Assembly: GCA_021201335.1 (NCBI GenBank)
Contig: JAJQFD010000024.1
Coordinates: 1 to 64,000 of the forward strand
Length of the DNA stretch: 64,000 nt
Source: Bacteroides sp.
Lineage (GTDB): Bacteria > Bacteroidota > Bacteroidia > Bacteroidales > Bacteroidaceae
Direction: 5' to 3'
Each line of letters opens with the position of its first letter. Position 1 is the first letter of the stretch. A program made the position numbers and the translations under genes. Positions 62,871-64,000 of the stretch are shown here, piece by piece. The notes under the pieces are model-generated. The model saw only the letters and a program-made list of their open reading frames with translations. It was not told where the DNA came from and made no database searches.

Positions 62871-64000
62871 ATGAAAAGAAGAAAATTTAAAAACAAGAAA
62901 AACTTTTCAGGAAGCATCTTATCGGTATGTGTCTGCCTGCTTATGGGATTGTTCGCATTCACTCATATAGGATGTAGTAGTGATAAAGATGAGGAGATTG
63001 AAGTCTATAGGGTGACTTTCGATACAGATGGTGGTGCCCCTGTTCCTGCCATTCAACAGGTGGAGGCGGGTAAGATGGTAAGTGTACCTGCCACAAACCC
63101 CACTAAAGCAGGTTATGTATTCCTTTTCTGGCATTTGAGTGGAGCAACAACCGCTTATAATTTTCAGAATCCTGTCACTAGCGATATGACCCTCTACGCG
63201 AAATGGGAGGATGAGGCGCTTACTGAATATTGGCAGGTTACGTGGAACTTGGATAATGGGACATGGCCTTCAGACGATAACCACGCGACTCAGGTAGTGA
63301 AAGGTGGAACGCTTGCCGAACCAAAAGCACCGGTTAAGTCCGGTTACACTTTTGAAGGTTGGTACAAGGAACCAGCCTTAACGAATAAAGTTACTTTCCC
63401 TTATGATGTAAGCCAGGTAACCAGTGATATAACGCTTTATGCCAAATGGATAACGGACAATACCCCTGATCCTTCAGGTTATGAGATGTTTACCTCCATT
63501 TCTGGTTTAAGGTCATGGTTGGCAAGTCAGCCCGATAATACCGTAGAAACGGCTTATAAAGTAGGGCTGAAAAACGTGAATCTGGATAGTGGCAATAATT
63601 GGGGAGATTTGGGAAAAATGATAGGTCAGACTTACACAAATAAATACATCGAATTAAATTTGTTGGAATGTGCTTCTACGGCAGTTCCAGACGGTTATAA
63701 AGAGCGTGTAGGATTGACTTATTACTTTTATGGTGTATTTCTCAATTGCAAAAACCTGGTAGGTATGATATTACCCAAAAATATTAAAACTGTGGGTGTA
63801 TATGCATTTTGGAAGTGTGAAAACCTGAAATCGGTTATTTTTCCCGAAGGACTTACAGAAATTCATCAGGAAGCTTTTAGAGATTGCCTGGTGCTAAGTT
63901 CAGTTGTTCTTCCAGAAACACTTGTTAGCATTGACCTGGAAGCATTTCGAAATTGCAATGAAATAAGATCCATTGCATTTCCCAGAAGTCTGAAAAATAT
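62871..64000 (+). CDS. BspA-like lipoprotein with InlB-type repeats (truncated by window end)
   Basis: The first 376 codons of a gene that continues beyond the window. A lipoprotein signal (FTHIGCSSDKDEE, Cys35) precedes two Listeria-Bacteroides (InlB B-type) repeats at residues about 46-112 and 121-195, each ending TLYAKW. From about residue 290, BspA-type leucine-rich repeats begin (VGVYAFWKCENLKSVIFPEGLTEI, HQEAFRDCLVLSSVVLPETL). Surface proteins with this layout act in adhesion. The acidic DKDEE after the lipidated Cys fits a surface-export signal. It is divergent from the two-component genes, which may control it. Confidence 0.9.
   Translation, partial: MKRRKFKNKKNFSGSILSVCVCLLMGLFAFTHIGCSSDKDEEIEVYRVTFDTDGGAPVPAIQQVEAGKMVSVPATNPTKAGYVFLFWHLSGATTAYNFQNPVTSDMTLYAKWEDEALTEYWQVTWNLDNGTWPSDDNHATQVVKGGTLAEPKAPVKSGYTFEGWYKEPALTNKVTFPYDVSQVTSDITLYAKWITDNTPDPSGYEMFTSISGLRSWLASQPDNTVETAYKVGLKNVNLDSGNNWGDLGKMIGQTYTNKYIELNLLECASTAVPDGYKERVGLTYYFYGVFLNCKNLVGMILPKNIKTVGVYAFWKCENLKSVIFPEGLTEIHQEAFRDCLVLSSVVLPETLVSIDLEAFRNCNEIRSIAFPRSLKN

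Noticed and set aside
1..64000. Insertion sequences, prophage, integrative element or tRNA attachment site
   Set aside because: No transposase, integrase, phage structural gene or tRNA-like sequence was recognised.

Overview
The window looks like a chromosomal segment of a gut-type Bacteroidales bacterium, most likely Parabacteroides or a close relative. The evidence is a SusC/SusD pair, many lipoproteins, a radical-SAM/lipoprotein system, BspA-like and InlB-repeat surface proteins, S-type sulfatase, and promoters of the Bacteroidota form (TTG, about 18-20 bp, then TAnnTTTG) ahead of many genes. No rRNA, tRNA, insertion sequence, prophage or CRISPR array was found. Assignment to genus is an inference from gene content only.

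Layout. 0.5-2.6 kb: two tandem paralogous lipoproteins, the second fused in frame to a radical SAM/SPASM enzyme through an A7 tract that is also a classical slippery heptamer. 2.6-8.7 kb: ComM/YifB, a thioredoxin-like lipoprotein with an incomplete active site, a 1.46 kb AT-rich non-coding gap, then an SPFH protein with a NAD-kinase-like partner. 9.1-23.3 kb: mostly housekeeping genes (LD-carboxypeptidase, M28 cyclase-type peptidase, SufE, HTH/DUF2975/CPBP cluster, RibF, HAD phosphatase, Ca2+ P-type ATPase, rubredoxin, epimerase, two ankyrin proteins, PEP carboxykinase). 23.5-42.7 kb: uracil phosphoribosyltransferase, then a large L-rhamnose and rhamnogalacturonan region: a GH106-like rhamnosidase broken by one extra A, rhaB-rhaA-rhaT-rhaD, an AraC-type regulator, a GH88/GH105 unsaturated glucuronyl/galacturonyl hydrolase, a CE12-type acetylesterase, SusC, SusD and a sulfatase.

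43.2-44.9 kb holds a decayed second SusC/SusD locus, reduced by deletion to a SusC-SusD hybrid with a premature stop. 45.1-51.4 kb: polysaccharide deacetylase, DUF6051-type alpha/beta hydrolase, a membrane LytTR regulator, CysK, a VanX-like dipeptidase and a PG_1098-type methyltransferase. 51.5-57.1 kb: trehalose metabolism (OtsA-OtsB fusion, divergent GH15) with a cardiolipin synthase. 57.1-64.0 kb: an HTH-like protein divergent from a lectin-like exported protein, a TPR histidine kinase with its response regulator, and the start of a BspA/InlB-repeat lipoprotein that runs off the window.

How it works together: the 24-43 kb block takes up rhamnose-containing pectic glycans through SusCD, trims acetyl, sulfate, unsaturated uronic acid and rhamnosyl groups outside the cytoplasm, and converts rhamnose by isomerase, kinase and aldolase to dihydroxyacetone phosphate and lactaldehyde. 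The most unusual structures are the slippery lipoprotein/radical-SAM fusion and a dispersed family of four intergenic tandem arrays, all with an exact 22-bp period, at 6.4, 18.9, 24.2 and 51.4 kb.
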